Source: Demequina pelophila
GTDB lineage: Bacteria > Actinomycetota > Actinomycetes > Actinomycetales > Demequinaceae
Reading direction: 5' to 3'
Length of the DNA: 64,000 bases
Assembly (NCBI RefSeq): GCF_000971175.1
Contig: NZ_BBLY01000004.1
Coordinates: forward strand, 55,706 to 119,705
Both the position numbers and the translations under genes were made by a program. Shown here piece after piece: positions 31,396 through 40,911 of this stretch. The stretch's first letter is position 1; every line of letters begins with the position of its first letter. The notes under the pieces are model-generated. The model worked only from the letters and a program-made list of their open reading frames with translations. It did no database searches and was not told where the DNA came from.

Positions 31396-31661
31396 CGCTA
31401 GCCGAATTCATGCACTTTGGGCCGGGAAGTCTCACGGTGTCTCAGGCGCCTGGCGCCGGGCACCTTGTGCCGAGAGCCTGATGCCGAGGGCGTGGCGCGG
31501 TTCGCGGCGCCGGGTGCCCGGCACTCGCGCTCCGCCTCCCCGCCGTTCGGATGCCCTCGGCCGCCCGGTATCCACCTCCCGCCCGGTGTTCACCTCCCGC
31601 CCGGTGTTCACCTCCCGCAAGGTGGCCACCTCCCGCCCAAAGTGCATGAATTCGGCTAGCG
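31396..31661. repeat. Pair of 27-bp inverted repeats around an 18-bp minisatellite
   Basis: 31396-31422 and 31635-31661 are perfect inverted copies with core GAATTCATGCACTTT. The 212 bp between them hold tandem copies of CACCTCCCGCCCGGTGTT from about 31568 to 31637 (18-bp period) and no convincing gene. A shorter relative forms a tight hairpin at 62580-62634. The left part of this 580-bp gap (31172-31395) shows nothing else. Confidence 0.85.
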
Positions 31662-31755
31662 TGCCGCAACGGCACCCCGCCCTCGGTCGACCCTGCCGCC
31701 AGGTTGAGCGCGACTTCGCCGCGCGCGCGGGCCCATCCCGTGACACGCTGGGGGG

Positions 31756-32031
31756 ATGTCAGGTGCAGAGGGGTTCCGCTTCGCCACCCGCACGAACGGC
31801 GAGGTCACGATCTTCCACCACGGGAAGCTCGCGAAGATGCTCAAGGACGAGTCCGCCCAGCAGTTCCTCGCCGCGGTCAAGGACGGCGACGATCAGCAGG
31901 TGATGGCCGACTGGGTGGGCAACGACGGTCAGGGCGGAGGCGTCGCCGGATCCGCGCAGGGCCCCGGCACCCACCTGCACGGCAATGGCGAGGCGCACCC
32001 CCATCAGGAGTTCCGCCGCAAGAGCGGGTGA
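31756..32031 (+). CDS. Small conserved-looking hypothetical protein
   Basis: 91 aa. RFATRTNGEVTIFHHGKLAKMLKDESAQQFLAAVKDGDDQQVMADWVGN reads as a compact folded domain, then a Gly/His-rich tail. CACGCT and a G run stand just before the ATG. Good GC-rich third positions. No family recognised. Confidence 0.72.
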   Translation: MSGAEGFRFATRTNGEVTIFHHGKLAKMLKDESAQQFLAAVKDGDDQQVMADWVGNDGQGGGVAGSAQGPGTHLHGNGEAHPHQEFRRKSG

Positions 32032-32163
32032 GGTCGCGCGGGCGACACGAATCGCTCCCTGAGGCGCATGCGCCCTCCGAAAGCGACACAATTCGCTTCG
32101 CCGGGCGCCGGGCGCGACGGCGTGCGAGCGGGACGCGTGCGGGCGTGCGAGTCGGAGCGCGCC

Positions 32164-33123
32164 CTACTCGACCGTGAACTCGGCCGCGATGGAGAAGGCG
32201 ACGGCCGGCGGCACGTCCGCGACGAACTCGGCGGGCACGTCCCGGAGCAGCACCTGGGCGAGCACGTCCTGCGGCACCTCGCAGCGGACGTCGGTGACGT
32301 TGCCGTCCGCGTCCTGCAGTTCCGTGCAGTGCTCGCTCACGCGCTCGTCGGCGTACAGCGCCGTGTAGCCGGCGGTGTAGGACAGGTTCGCGAGCCCGGT
32401 GAGGCCCTCCCCGTTGAGCACGCGCGCGATCGCGGCGGGCTCACCCAGGATGATCGGGGAGTACTGGTACACGCGGTACGTCCCTGCGGGCAGGGTCTCG
32501 TGCCGGGCGTTGAACTCCTCGGTGAGCCGCTGCGCCTCCGCGATCTCGTCGTCGGTGGCGTTGCTCCAGTCGATGTCGTCCCAGATGTCGCCCAGCTCGC
32601 TGGCGACGTCGCACAGCACCGAGCCGGTGAGGTCCAGGTTGTTCTGCGTGAGCGTGGTCTCCTGGGGGAAGGCCACGTAGTACTCCGGCACGAACTCGCC
32701 GCCCCACTCGGGGGTGACCACAGCATCGTCCCTGGTCACGATGATGCTGCCCTCGGAGGCGAGGAAGCCGATGCCCGCGGTGTCGGTGGTGTAGCCCGGC
32801 GTGATCGCGACGGTGTCGACACCCTGGACCTGGCGCAGCGACGCGTCGACCTTGGGGAGCACCCCGTTGGCCTCGGTGTGCGGCGGCGTCCACGTCTCGC
32901 CGCAGGCGGGCGGGGTGAACAGGTCCTCGCCGGACGCCGCCACCTGGGTCGCGTCGAAGGTCAGGGAGAGCGTCTCGCCCGCGGGATCGGCCTGTGCGGT
33001 GGGATCCGGCGTGGGGGCCGCCACCTGCTGCGAGTCCTGCCATGCGCGCACGCCGAACCAGCCGATCGCGGCCGAGCCGCAGGCCACCGCGAGGGCGGCG
33101 AGGGCGAGCAGAAACTTGCGCAT
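32164..33123 (-). CDS. Hypothetical membrane-anchored or secreted protein
   Basis: 319 aa. N-terminal hydrophobic segment MRKFLLALAALAVACGSAAIGWFGV (signal anchor; no clear lipobox spacing), a Pro/Thr/Asp linker, then an extracytoplasmic domain with paired cysteines (ACGETW, SVLCDVA, HCTELQ, VRCEVP). No recognised family. Confidence 0.75.
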   Translation of the reverse strand: MRKFLLALAALAVACGSAAIGWFGVRAWQDSQQVAAPTPDPTAQADPAGETLSLTFDATQVAASGEDLFTPPACGETWTPPHTEANGVLPKVDASLRQVQGVDTVAITPGYTTDTAGIGFLASEGSIIVTRDDAVVTPEWGGEFVPEYYVAFPQETTLTQNNLDLTGSVLCDVASELGDIWDDIDWSNATDDEIAEAQRLTEEFNARHETLPAGTYRVYQYSPIILGEPAAIARVLNGEGLTGLANLSYTAGYTALYADERVSEHCTELQDADGNVTDVRCEVPQDVLAQVLLRDVPAEFVADVPPAVAFSIAAEFTVE

Positions 33124-33227
33124 GGGGTCCTCAGAAGGCGGGCGGGGAGGTGCTCGCCTACGGCGGCGACTGCCCCACGAGGATACGGCATGGAGGCGGC
33201 GCGGACCGGTGGCCACGCCCGCCCGGA

Positions 33228-34025
33228 CTACTCCTCGCGGCGGTGGATCGCGGTGGCGGCGATCACCCAGACGGCGGCGACCGCGGCGACCGCGGCGACC
33301 GTGACGAGCATGGGGCGCGCCGCGTCGGTCTCGCGCAGGCCCACGGGCTGCTTGAACCGCAGGACGCCCCAGCCGTGGCGGTGCGCCGAGCGCTTGAGCG
33401 TGCGGTCGGGGTTGACCACGAACCCGTGGCCCACGGCGTTGAGCATGGGCGTGTCCGTGATCGAGTCGGAGTACGCGTAGGAGGACTCGAGGTCGTAGCC
33501 GCGCTCGTTCGCGAGCGCGGTGAGCGCCTCGGCCTTGGCGGGGCCGTACGCGTAGAAGGAGATCTCGCCGGTGAAGCGCCCGTCCTCGACCTCGAGCCGG
33601 GAGGCGATCACCGCATCGGCGCCCAGGAGCATGGCGATGGGCTCGACCACCTCCATCGCGGAGGCGCTGACGATCACCACGTCGCGGCCGTGCGCCTGGT
33701 GGCGGCGGATCAGGTCGAGCGCCTCCTGGTACACGATCGGGTCGATGTGCTCGTGCAGGGTCTGCGCCACGATGTCCTGGACGTGCGCGACGTCCCAGCC
33801 GGTCACCAGCTCGCTCAGGGCGTCGCGCAGGCGCGCGGTCTGGCGCGCGTCCGCGCCGCCCACCTCGAACAGGAACTGGGCGTACAGCGTGCGCAGCGCC
33901 TTGGAGCGCGTGACGAGTCCGCCCTCGTAGAACGAGCGCGAGAAGGCCATCGACGACGACGTCGCGATGATCGTCTTGTCGAGGTCGAAGAAAGCTGCGG
34001 CGCGGCGCCGGCGGACGCTGGTCAT
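33228..34025 (-). CDS. HAD-IB family phosphatase (SerB-like) with C-terminal membrane helix
   Basis: 265 aa. HAD motif I AFFDLDKTII, motif II VVIVSASAMEVVEPIA, motif III GYDLESSYAYSDSITDTPML. The end carries one helix (PMLVTVAAVAAVAAVWVIAATAI). TAACCT lies six bases before the ATG. Divergent from tadA, the same arrangement as Rv3661 beside the mycobacterial Tad genes. Substrate unknown. Confidence 0.87.
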   Translation of the reverse strand: MTSVRRRRAAAFFDLDKTIIATSSSMAFSRSFYEGGLVTRSKALRTLYAQFLFEVGGADARQTARLRDALSELVTGWDVAHVQDIVAQTLHEHIDPIVYQEALDLIRRHQAHGRDVVIVSASAMEVVEPIAMLLGADAVIASRLEVEDGRFTGEISFYAYGPAKAEALTALANERGYDLESSYAYSDSITDTPMLNAVGHGFVVNPDRTLKRSAHRHGWGVLRFKQPVGLRETDAARPMLVTVAAVAAVAAVWVIAATAIHRREE

Positions 34026-34190
34026 GCCGCCAGGTTAGTCGCCGCCACCGACACCGGGGGCACCGGTCGAGGGCGCGGGTTCGTGCGTCTCCACCCCGGC
34101 CGATGCGCACAGTCCCCTTGGCCGCGGATTCTCCCCAGGCGGGCGGTCGCCGCGCCCGCCTCCTCCGCCGGCGGCCCCACCCTGGGCGGC

Positions 34191-35189
34191 ATGAACGACC
34201 TCGCGGCGCTCGACGCCGTGCTCGCGCTGCCGGGGGTGACGGATGTGCTGATCAACGGGCCAGGGGAGGTGTGGATGGACCGGGGGCAGGGGCTCGAGCC
34301 CGTGGCCCTCGACCTCGGGGACGCGGCGCGGGTGAGGGCGCTCGCGGTGGCGCTCGCCGCCCGCGGTGGACGTCGCCTCGACGACGCCGAGCCGGTCGCG
34401 GACGCCCGGCTGCCCGACGGGACCCGGCTGCACGCCGTGCTGCCGCCGGTGGCCGACGGCTGCGCGCTGGTGTCGCTGCGCCGTCCACCGCCGCGCGCGC
34501 CCGACCTGGCCACCCTGGTGGCCGCCGGCACCGTGCCCGCCGAGCTCGCCGACGTCCTCCGCGGCCTCGTCACCGCCCGGGTCCCCCTGCTGGCCACCGG
34601 GGCCACCGGCGTGGGCAAGACCACCCTGGTGAGCAGCCTGCTGGGGCTCGTGGACCCGGCCGAACGCATCGTCCTCATTGAGGAGGCGGGCGAGCTCGTC
34701 CCGGACCATCCGCACGTGGTCCGCCTGATCGAGCGCCGACCCAACGTCGAGGGCGCGGGCGGCGTGGGCCTCGCCCGGCTGGTACGCGAGGCGCTGCGGA
34801 TGCGGCCGGACCGCGTGGTGCTGGGGGAGTGCCGCGGCGTCGAGCTGCGCGAGGTGCTGGCCGCCGCGAACACGGGCCATCGGGGCGGGATGTCCACCCT
34901 GCACGCGGACGCGGCGACCGCCGTGCCCGCGCGGCTGGGAGCGCTCGGCGCGATGGCCGGGATCCCGCCGCGCCGCCTCGCCGAGGACGTGGTCCACGCC
35001 TTCCAGGTGGTCCTCCACCTGGTGCGCGACGAGCGCCGGCGCATCGCCCAGGTGGGCCGGCTCGAGGCGCAGGGGGCGCGGCTCGTGGTGCGGGTCGCGC
35101 TCGAGGCCGACGCGTCCGGCGGGTGCGCATACGGCCCGGCGTGGCGGGGGCTCGTCGAGCTCGCAGGGTTCGCGCGGGAGGCGGCGTGA
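34191..35189 (+). CDS. tadA: TadA/CpaF-type secretion ATPase of a Tad pilus locus
   Basis: 332 aa. Walker A GATGVGKT 137-144, Walker B around RMRPDRVVLGECRGVE, His box NTGHRGGMSTLHA. N-terminal domain PGVTDVLINGPGEVWMDRG is typical of CpaF ATPases. Powers pilus assembly or a related secretion step. Coupled to the next gene by a GTGA overlap. Confidence 0.92.
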   Translation: MNDLAALDAVLALPGVTDVLINGPGEVWMDRGQGLEPVALDLGDAARVRALAVALAARGGRRLDDAEPVADARLPDGTRLHAVLPPVADGCALVSLRRPPPRAPDLATLVAAGTVPAELADVLRGLVTARVPLLATGATGVGKTTLVSSLLGLVDPAERIVLIEEAGELVPDHPHVVRLIERRPNVEGAGGVGLARLVREALRMRPDRVVLGECRGVELREVLAAANTGHRGGMSTLHADAATAVPARLGALGAMAGIPPRRLAEDVVHAFQVVLHLVRDERRRIAQVGRLEAQGARLVVRVALEADASGGCAYGPAWRGLVELAGFAREAA

Positions 35190-36127
35190 GGGCGCGGGCG
35201 TCGTGGCGACCGGGCCGGTGGCCGGGGTCCCGGAGTGCGCGCCATGGCCCGACCCGCCCGCCGGATGAGGGCTGGGACGTCGTGCTGCCGCGCGTCGAGG
35301 GCCTGCTGCGCGCCGGGCTCACGCCCGAGGAGGCCTGGCGCCGCGCGGGCGTGGCCGTTCCCGGGGACGATGCACGGGATCCCGTGGGCGCGGCGGTCGC
35401 CGCCTGCGGTCGGCTCTCCGCGACCACCGGCGCGCCGCTGGGGGCCATGCTTGCGGCCGTGGCGGCGGCCGCGGCCGACGCTCGGGAGGCGGCCGCGGTG
35501 CGCGAGGCCGCGCTCGCCGGGCCGCGCCTGTCGGCCCGGCTGTTGCAGTGGCTGCCGCTGCTCGGGATCGGGCTCGCCGCGCTGGTCGAGCCGCGCGCGC
35601 TCGGGGTGTTCGCGACGCCGGTCGGCTGGGGCCTGCTCGGGGTGGCCGGGGTGCTCGCGCTGGCCGCGCGGCGGTGGACCTCGCGCTTGGTCGCCTCGGC
35701 GTCCCTCCCGTCAGACCACGCCGAGCCGATCGTGGGCGCCGCGCTGCTGCGGGCCGTGCTCGCTTCCGGGGCCGACGTACCCGGGGCACTGGACCGTGTC
35801 GGGGAGGCGATGCGTGCCCCGCCCCTGCGCGAGGCGGCGGCGGCGCTGCGAACCGGAAGCGAGGCAGTCGACTCGCTCGGACCGGGATGGGAGCCCGTCA
35901 CCCGCGCGCTCGGCGCGGCCTGGGCGGCGGGCGCGGCGCCCGGGCCGGCCCTCGAGGCCGCCGCGCGGGGGCTTGCCCGGCGGGCCCGCACGGACGCGGC
36001 GGTGGCCGCGGGCGAGATCGGGGTGAAGGCGGCTCTCCCGCTCGCGCTGTGCCAGCTGCCCGCGTTCGTGCTGGTCGGGATCGTGCCGTTGCTCGTCGCG
36101 ACCGTGGGGAGCCTGGCGCTGTGGTGA
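35186..36127 (+). CDS. Type II secretion F (TadB/TadC-like) membrane protein
   Basis: 313 aa from GTG at 35186. GLLRAGLTPEEAWRRAG and VGAALLRAVLASGADVPGALDRVGEAM are the two helical halves of the GspF domain; membrane helices at LLQWLPLLGIGLAALVEP, VGWGLLGVAGVLALAA and LPLALCQLPAFVLVGIVPLLVATVGSLAL. Actinobacterial Tad loci usually have two such genes; only one is present here, so it may do both jobs. Confidence 0.82.
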   Translation: MRARASWRPGRWPGSRSARHGPTRPPDEGWDVVLPRVEGLLRAGLTPEEAWRRAGVAVPGDDARDPVGAAVAACGRLSATTGAPLGAMLAAVAAAAADAREAAAVREAALAGPRLSARLLQWLPLLGIGLAALVEPRALGVFATPVGWGLLGVAGVLALAARRWTSRLVASASLPSDHAEPIVGAALLRAVLASGADVPGALDRVGEAMRAPPLREAAAALRTGSEAVDSLGPGWEPVTRALGAAWAAGAAPGPALEAAARGLARRARTDAAVAAGEIGVKAALPLALCQLPAFVLVGIVPLLVATVGSLALW

Positions 36128-36140
36128 GGGGCGCCCGGGC

Positions 36141-37403
36141 TCAGGGTTCCGTCTGGACGGTGGCGGGGCCGCGCACCAGCATGTGCGGCGCGCGGGTCAC
36201 CACGAGCCAGGCGGGCAGCACCGCGACGCAGACGATCGGCAGGATCGCGATCTCTCCGGCGATGAGCATGCCGCCGAAGATGGCGAACCACCCGTCCCGG
36301 CTCACCGCCAGCACCACGCCCATCACGCCCACGCCCACCGCGAGCGTGACGGACATTCCTGGGATGAGCGCGTGACCCAGCAGCCCGACGGCCACGCCGG
36401 TGAAGAGCGCCGGGAAGATGCGCCCGCCGCGGAAGCCCGACGCTCCCGCGATGACGATCGCGATGAGCTTGATCGCGACGATCCCGACCAGGGCCGCCAC
36501 GGTGTAGGAGTCGCGGCCGTCCAGCAGCGCGATGGTCTCCGCCGCGCCCTTGAACATGGTGATGGGGCCGCCGAGCGCGCCGAGCAGGCCCAGGAGAAGG
36601 CCGCCGAGCGTGACGTAGGCGAGCGGGTGGCGCAGGCGGCGGAACAGCCGGTGCGCGGGGGTGAACGCGGCGGCGGCCGCGACGCCCGCGGCGGCGCCCA
36701 CGACCGCGACGAGCGAGGCCGTGAGCAGGTCGATCCATGCCGGTTCGTAGGCGGGAAGGTCGCCGGTCCAGGTGCCGCCGCCGAGCAGGTGGAACCCGAT
36801 CGCGCCCGTGCTCGCCGCGACAAGCGGGGCGAACAGTCGGTCCCACAGGTGGCCCTCGCGGTCGCCGCCCAGGGCTCCTGTGAGGGCGAGCGCGGCGGCG
36901 ACGGGCGTGCCGAGCATCGCGCCCAGCATCCCCGCGGCCGAGATCGTCAGCGCCGCCATCGTGGGGACCGCGGGGAGCCAGCGTCGATACGCGAGCACGG
37001 TGAACGTGGCCGCGATCATGATGACCGGACCCTCGGGGCCCAGGCTCACGCCTCCCGCGAGGCCCAGGATGAGCGCAGCGGCCACGCCGGGCAGCGCGCG
37101 CAGCGGCAGCGGCGGTGCGATGAGCTCCACGGTCGCGGTGTCGTGCCCGCCGTGGCCGGGCGCCTTCCACAGCACCAGGCCGACCAGCGCGCCGGTGAGC
37201 GTGAGGATCAGGACCGCCCACCAGCGGGCCTCCGGATCGAGGCCGAGCGCCTCCGGGAGTGCATGCCACCACGCGTGGTCGAGCGCGTGGGCCACCTCGT
37301 CGATCGCGCGCAGCAGGGCCGCGCTTGCGAGTCCGACGATCGCGGCCGGAACCGCCGCGCGCGCCAGGGCCGCCGGGCCGGGTCCCTCAGGCGTCATTTC
37401 CAC
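36141..37403 (-). CDS. ClC-family chloride channel / ion transporter (YfeO-like)
   Basis: 420 aa, about ten helices. GGVSLGPEGPVIMIAA corresponds to the ClC GxxxGPEGP filter motif, and GFRGGRIFPALFTGVAVG to the second. On the opposite strand inside the Tad locus, separating tadA/tadB from DUF4244 and tadE, so it looks inserted there. Confidence 0.86.
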   Translation of the reverse strand: MEMTPEGPGPAALARAAVPAAIVGLASAALLRAIDEVAHALDHAWWHALPEALGLDPEARWWAVLILTLTGALVGLVLWKAPGHGGHDTATVELIAPPLPLRALPGVAAALILGLAGGVSLGPEGPVIMIAATFTVLAYRRWLPAVPTMAALTISAAGMLGAMLGTPVAAALALTGALGGDREGHLWDRLFAPLVAASTGAIGFHLLGGGTWTGDLPAYEPAWIDLLTASLVAVVGAAAGVAAAAAFTPAHRLFRRLRHPLAYVTLGGLLLGLLGALGGPITMFKGAAETIALLDGRDSYTVAALVGIVAIKLIAIVIAGASGFRGGRIFPALFTGVAVGLLGHALIPGMSVTLAVGVGVMGVVLAVSRDGWFAIFGGMLIAGEIAILPIVCVAVLPAWLVVTRAPHMLVRGPATVQTEP

Positions 37404-37671
37404 CCCCTGACCGTCACCCTAGTGAGCCGATACCCCGGTGTCTTTCATGTTCGGCGACGGCGCAGGTCCGGCGGCGCGGGCCCCGCCGCGCAGGTCCCGC
37501 AGGCACCGCCGGGTTCCCACGGGGCACGCGCGCGTCGCGCGGGCCCCGCAGGGACCCGGCCGATGTCCACCGTCCGCGCGCCCCGCCGCCGGTCCCCAGA
37601 CCGCGGCCCGCGATCGGCGACGGGCGCCACCGCCGCGCGAGCCTGAAGCTCCCCGACGAGAGGAGACAGGG

Positions 37672-37872
37672 ATGCCCACCCAGCACGACCCGACCACCGC
37701 GCACGGACCGGACCCCGGAGGAAGCCACGGCGACGAGGGAATGGCGAGCGTCGAGTACGCCCTCGTCACGGTCGCCGCTGCGGGCCTCGCGGGGCTGCTG
37801 CTCGCGGTCCTGCGCTCGAACACGGTCAAGGAGCTGCTCCTGAGCGTGGTCACCGGCGCGCTCGGCGCCTGA
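37672..37872 (+). CDS. DUF4244 pilin-like protein of the Tad locus
   Basis: 66 aa; ATG after [51 protein letters not shown] has the Flp-type glutamate one helix-turn into the hydrophobic segment (EGMASVEYAL). Homologue of Rv3656c; probably the major small pilin. Stop overlaps the tadE stub by 1 bp (TGATG). Confidence 0.88.
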   Translation: MPTQHDPTTAHGPDPGGSHGDEGMASVEYALVTVAAAGLAGLLLAVLRSNTVKELLLSVVTGALGA

Positions 37873-37946
37873 TGAGGCACGGGGACCGCGGCTCGGCGGT
37901 CGAGCTCGCGCTCGCGCCGCCGACCGCGGTCGCCGTGCTCGTCTAG
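37872..37946 (+). pseudogene. Truncated tadE fragment
   Basis: Reads MRHGDRGSAVELALAPPTAVAVLV then TAG (24 codons). It is nearly the same as residues 27 onward of the intact tadE at 40510 (MRCGDRGSAAVEFALALPAAVAVLG). It sits exactly where tadE should follow DUF4244. The copy breaks off, and a MarR-tannase pair separates it from the full gene. Confidence 0.8.
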
Positions 37947-37972
37947 GCTGGCAAGGAGGCGAAGGGACGTCG

Positions 37973-38461
37973 ATGAGCGCGCATGCTGGGGGGCCGCGGC
38001 TGCTGTACCTGGTTAAGCAGCTCGAGCTCGCGATCCGCGCGCGACTCGACGCGGCGCTGCGCGAGCACCGGATCACGGTCACGCAGTACACCGCGCTGAC
38101 GGTGCTCGAGCAGCATCCGTCCATGACCTCGGCCGAGCTCGCCCGCCACTCATTCGTCTCGGCGCAGGCGATGGAGGGGGTGGTGCGTGCGCTGCTGGAG
38201 GCCGGGCTGGTCGACCGTCGTCCCGATCCGGGCCATGCGCGGCGCCTGGTCCTCTCGCTCACGCCGGCGGCGTCCCGGCTGCTCGCCGCGTGCGCGGTCG
38301 ACGTGGACCGGCTCGAGCAGGCGGCCTTCGGCGCGCTGGACCCGTCCGAGCGCGCCGCGCTCGCACAGTGGCTCGTCCACGCTCGGGGAGGCCTCGCATC
38401 GTCGCCAGGGAGCGAAGGTCCAGGTGACGCGGCCGAGCGGAAGGATTCGGGCGGCTCTTGA
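37973..38461 (+). CDS. MarR-family transcriptional regulator
   Basis: 162 aa; ATG 37973 with AAGGAGG upstream and TAGGCT further up as a likely -10. ITVTQYTALTVLEQHPSMTSAELARHSFVSAQAMEGVVRALLEAGLVDRRPDPGHARRLVLSLT is the MarR wHTH with the wing 'D.R'. Lies before a tannase-family gene with a perfect palindrome between them, so it is probably its repressor. Confidence 0.88.
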   Translation: MSAHAGGPRLLYLVKQLELAIRARLDAALREHRITVTQYTALTVLEQHPSMTSAELARHSFVSAQAMEGVVRALLEAGLVDRRPDPGHARRLVLSLTPAASRLLAACAVDVDRLEQAAFGALDPSERAALAQWLVHARGGLASSPGSEGPGDAAERKDSGGS

Positions 38462-38488
38462 CTGAGTATCAACTTCCTTGATACTCAG
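38462..38488. promoter_or_regulatory. MarR operator palindrome upstream of the tannase gene
   Basis: Perfect 11-bp arms CTGAGTATCAA (38462-38472) and TTGATACTCAG (38478-38488), 5-bp spacer. It begins at the marR stop and lies 57 bp before the tannase start. Much more AT-rich than its surroundings. Confidence 0.8.
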
Positions 38489-38545
38489 GTGGCGTGGCGC
38501 GGCACGACGGAGTGCCGGTGCCACTCACCTACAAGGGGGAGTGCG

Positions 38546-40330
38546 ATGAACGTGACAACGAAGTCCGGCATGGCGGGGGCGGAGCAGCCCCGCGGGAGAA
38601 CACGGCGCAGGCCGGCCGCAGCGGCGGCCCTCGCGGCGTCCGCGACGGCGCTGCTCGCGATGGCGAGCATGGGCACCGCCGCGCAGGCGGTCCAGCCCGG
38701 CAGCGGCAGCGGCAAGGGCATCCCGCAGCTGACCGCGGCGATGCCGGGGAGCCTCGAGGCGTGTGAGGACCTCGTAGGGTTCGCGTACGACGCGACCGTG
38801 ATCACGGTGGCGGAGCACGTGCCTGCGGGCGCCCTCACGAACGCGGGCGAGGACGTCGGCGAGCACTGCCTGGTGCAGGGGCACATGAACGAGCGCGTGA
38901 GCGAGTTCGACGGCCGCACCTACGCCATCGGCTTCGAGATGCGGCTGCCGGTCGACTGGAGCGGCCGCTACCTCTACCAGGCCAACGGCGGGCTCGACGG
39001 CAACGTCGCGACCGCGACGGGCACCTTCACCGGGGGGCAGCTCGAGAACGGGCTCCAGATGGGCTTCGCGGTGCTGAGCTCCGACGCCGGTCACACCGGC
39101 TCCCAGATCCCCGTCTTCGGCTTCGAGCCGCAGGCGCGGCTCGACTACGGATACCAGGCCGTGGGCACCCTCACCCCGATGGCGAAGGCGCTGATCACCG
39201 AGGCCTACGGGCGCGGGCCCGACCGCTCCTACATCGCGGGAGGGTCCAACGGCGGCCGGCACACCATGGTGGCCTCCGCGCGGTACGCCGACCAGTACGA
39301 CGGCTTCCTCGCGATCGCGCCGGGCTTCAACCTCCCGCAGGCCGCGGTCGCCCAGATCTGGGGCGCGCAGCAGTGGGCCACGGTCGCCACCGACACGGCG
39401 GACCTCAGCACCGCCCTCACGCAGGACGAGCGGGAGCTGGTCGCGCAGGCGATCATCGACCGCTGTGACGGGCTGGACCGCCTGCGTGACGGACAGGTGC
39501 TGGACACCGTGCGGTGCCAGCACCTCTTCTCGCTCGACGCCGACGTGCCCACGTGCGACGGGGACCGCGACGGCACGTGCCTCACGGAGGACCAGAAGGC
39601 GGTCATCCGCACGGTGTTCGCCGGCGCCACCACCAGTGACGGCGAGGAGATCTACAGCTCCTTCCCGCTCGATCCCGGCATCACCCAGGGCAGCTGGGGA
39701 TTCTGGAAGTTCATCGCGTCCGTCGACCTCGACCCGCTCGCGGTCGGCACCGTGTTCGGCACGCCTCCCGCGCACATCGCCGCCCCGCTCGCGCTCGACA
39801 TCGACCAGGCGGCGGCCGCGATCTACGCGACCACGGAGGTCTACACCGAGAGCGGCATGGAGTTCGCGACACCGCCCGACCCCACGAACCTCGACACGCT
39901 GCGCGACCGCGGCGCGAAGATGATCGTGGTCCACGGCACCGCCGACGGCGTGTTCTCGTCCGACGACACCGCGGCGTGGTACGAGGAGCTCGACGCCGAG
40001 TACCGGCAGAAGGCCGACCAGTTCGTCAGGTACTTCGAGGTGCCGGCGATGGGTCACGTGCGCGGCGGCCCGGCGACGGACCAGTTCGACGGACTCGGCG
40101 CGCTCGTCGCCTGGGTGGAGCAGGGCGACGCGCCCGACCGGATCGTCGCGACGGCCCGCGGCGAGGGGAACCCCGGCGGCGCGAACGCCGAGGTGCCGGC
40201 CGAGTGGTCGGTTGACCGCAGCCGCCCGCTGTGCCCGTACCCGCTGGTCGCGCGGTACGTCTCCGGCGATCCCGAGGACGCCTCGAGCTTCGCGTGCAAG
40301 CCCAGCGGCGGGGGGCGCGGCACCGCGTAG
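38546..40330 (+). CDS. Secreted tannase / feruloyl esterase family protein
   Basis: 594 aa. Signal peptide RRRPAAAAALAASATALLAMASMGTAAQA (cleavage near residue 47). Catalytic serine in YIAGGSNGGRHTMV; acid and histidine near VVHGTADGVFSSDDT and PAMGHVRGG; paired cysteines CQHLF...CDGDRDGTC resemble the Ca/cystine lid of tannases. Would release phenolic acids from plant esters or tannins. Likely induced by phenolics through the MarR palindrome. Confidence 0.87.
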   Translation: MNVTTKSGMAGAEQPRGRTRRRPAAAAALAASATALLAMASMGTAAQAVQPGSGSGKGIPQLTAAMPGSLEACEDLVGFAYDATVITVAEHVPAGALTNAGEDVGEHCLVQGHMNERVSEFDGRTYAIGFEMRLPVDWSGRYLYQANGGLDGNVATATGTFTGGQLENGLQMGFAVLSSDAGHTGSQIPVFGFEPQARLDYGYQAVGTLTPMAKALITEAYGRGPDRSYIAGGSNGGRHTMVASARYADQYDGFLAIAPGFNLPQAAVAQIWGAQQWATVATDTADLSTALTQDERELVAQAIIDRCDGLDRLRDGQVLDTVRCQHLFSLDADVPTCDGDRDGTCLTEDQKAVIRTVFAGATTSDGEEIYSSFPLDPGITQGSWGFWKFIASVDLDPLAVGTVFGTPPAHIAAPLALDIDQAAAAIYATTEVYTESGMEFATPPDPTNLDTLRDRGAKMIVVHGTADGVFSSDDTAAWYEELDAEYRQKADQFVRYFEVPAMGHVRGGPATDQFDGLGALVAWVEQGDAPDRIVATARGEGNPGGANAEVPAEWSVDRSRPLCPYPLVARYVSGDPEDASSFACKPSGGGRGTA

Positions 40331-40509
40331 GGCTGCAGGGCACGACGGCGCGGCGTCCCGGTGGGGGCGTCGCGCCGTCGCCGTGCCCGGCCGCGCCCGC
40401 GATGTCCCCAACCCCGCGCGGACGGGAGGTATCCCCGGATCCGCGGGTGCGGCGATGCGAGGCGACCGCGCGCACCCCACGCTGGAGTCTCAGGGAGCAG
40501 GGAGGGCTC

Positions 40510-40911
40510 ATGAGTGGGGACACGGCGGGTGAAGACCGTCGCGGACGCGCTCGTCACCGTCACCGTCGCCGATGCGGTCGTCGCGCCATGAGGTGCGGGG
40601 ACCGCGGCTCGGCGGCGGTCGAGTTCGCGCTCGCGCTGCCGGCCGCGGTCGCCGTGCTCGGCCTCGGCCTCGGCGCGGTCCTCGCGGTCGGCGTCGACGG
40701 CGCCGTGGGGGCGGCCGCGCTCGCGGGCGCGCGTGCGGCGGCGGTCTCGGGGGACGATGCGGGGGCTGCGGCCGCACGCAGGGTCGCCGGGGCCTCGGTG
40801 CGGGTGTCGGTGGCACGGTCGGGCGGGTGGGTCGAGGTGACGGTGCGCCGAGATGCGGGCTGGCCGTGGGGCGAGCGGGTCGCGACCATCGCCCGGCCCG
40901 TCGAGCCGTGA
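40510..40911 (+). CDS. TadE-like minor pilin
   Basis: 133 aa from ATG 40510 after GGAGG; an internal ATG at 40588 would give the standard-length protein. After a basic N-terminal arm comes CGDRGSAAVEFALALPAAVAVLGLGLGAVLAVGVDG, the TadE motif with its hydrophobic helix. Homologue of Rv3655c. Overlaps the next gene by GTGA. Confidence 0.87.
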   Translation: MSGDTAGEDRRGRARHRHRRRCGRRAMRCGDRGSAAVEFALALPAAVAVLGLGLGAVLAVGVDGAVGAAALAGARAAAVSGDDAGAAAARRVAGASVRVSVARSGGWVEVTVRRDAGWPWGERVATIARPVEP

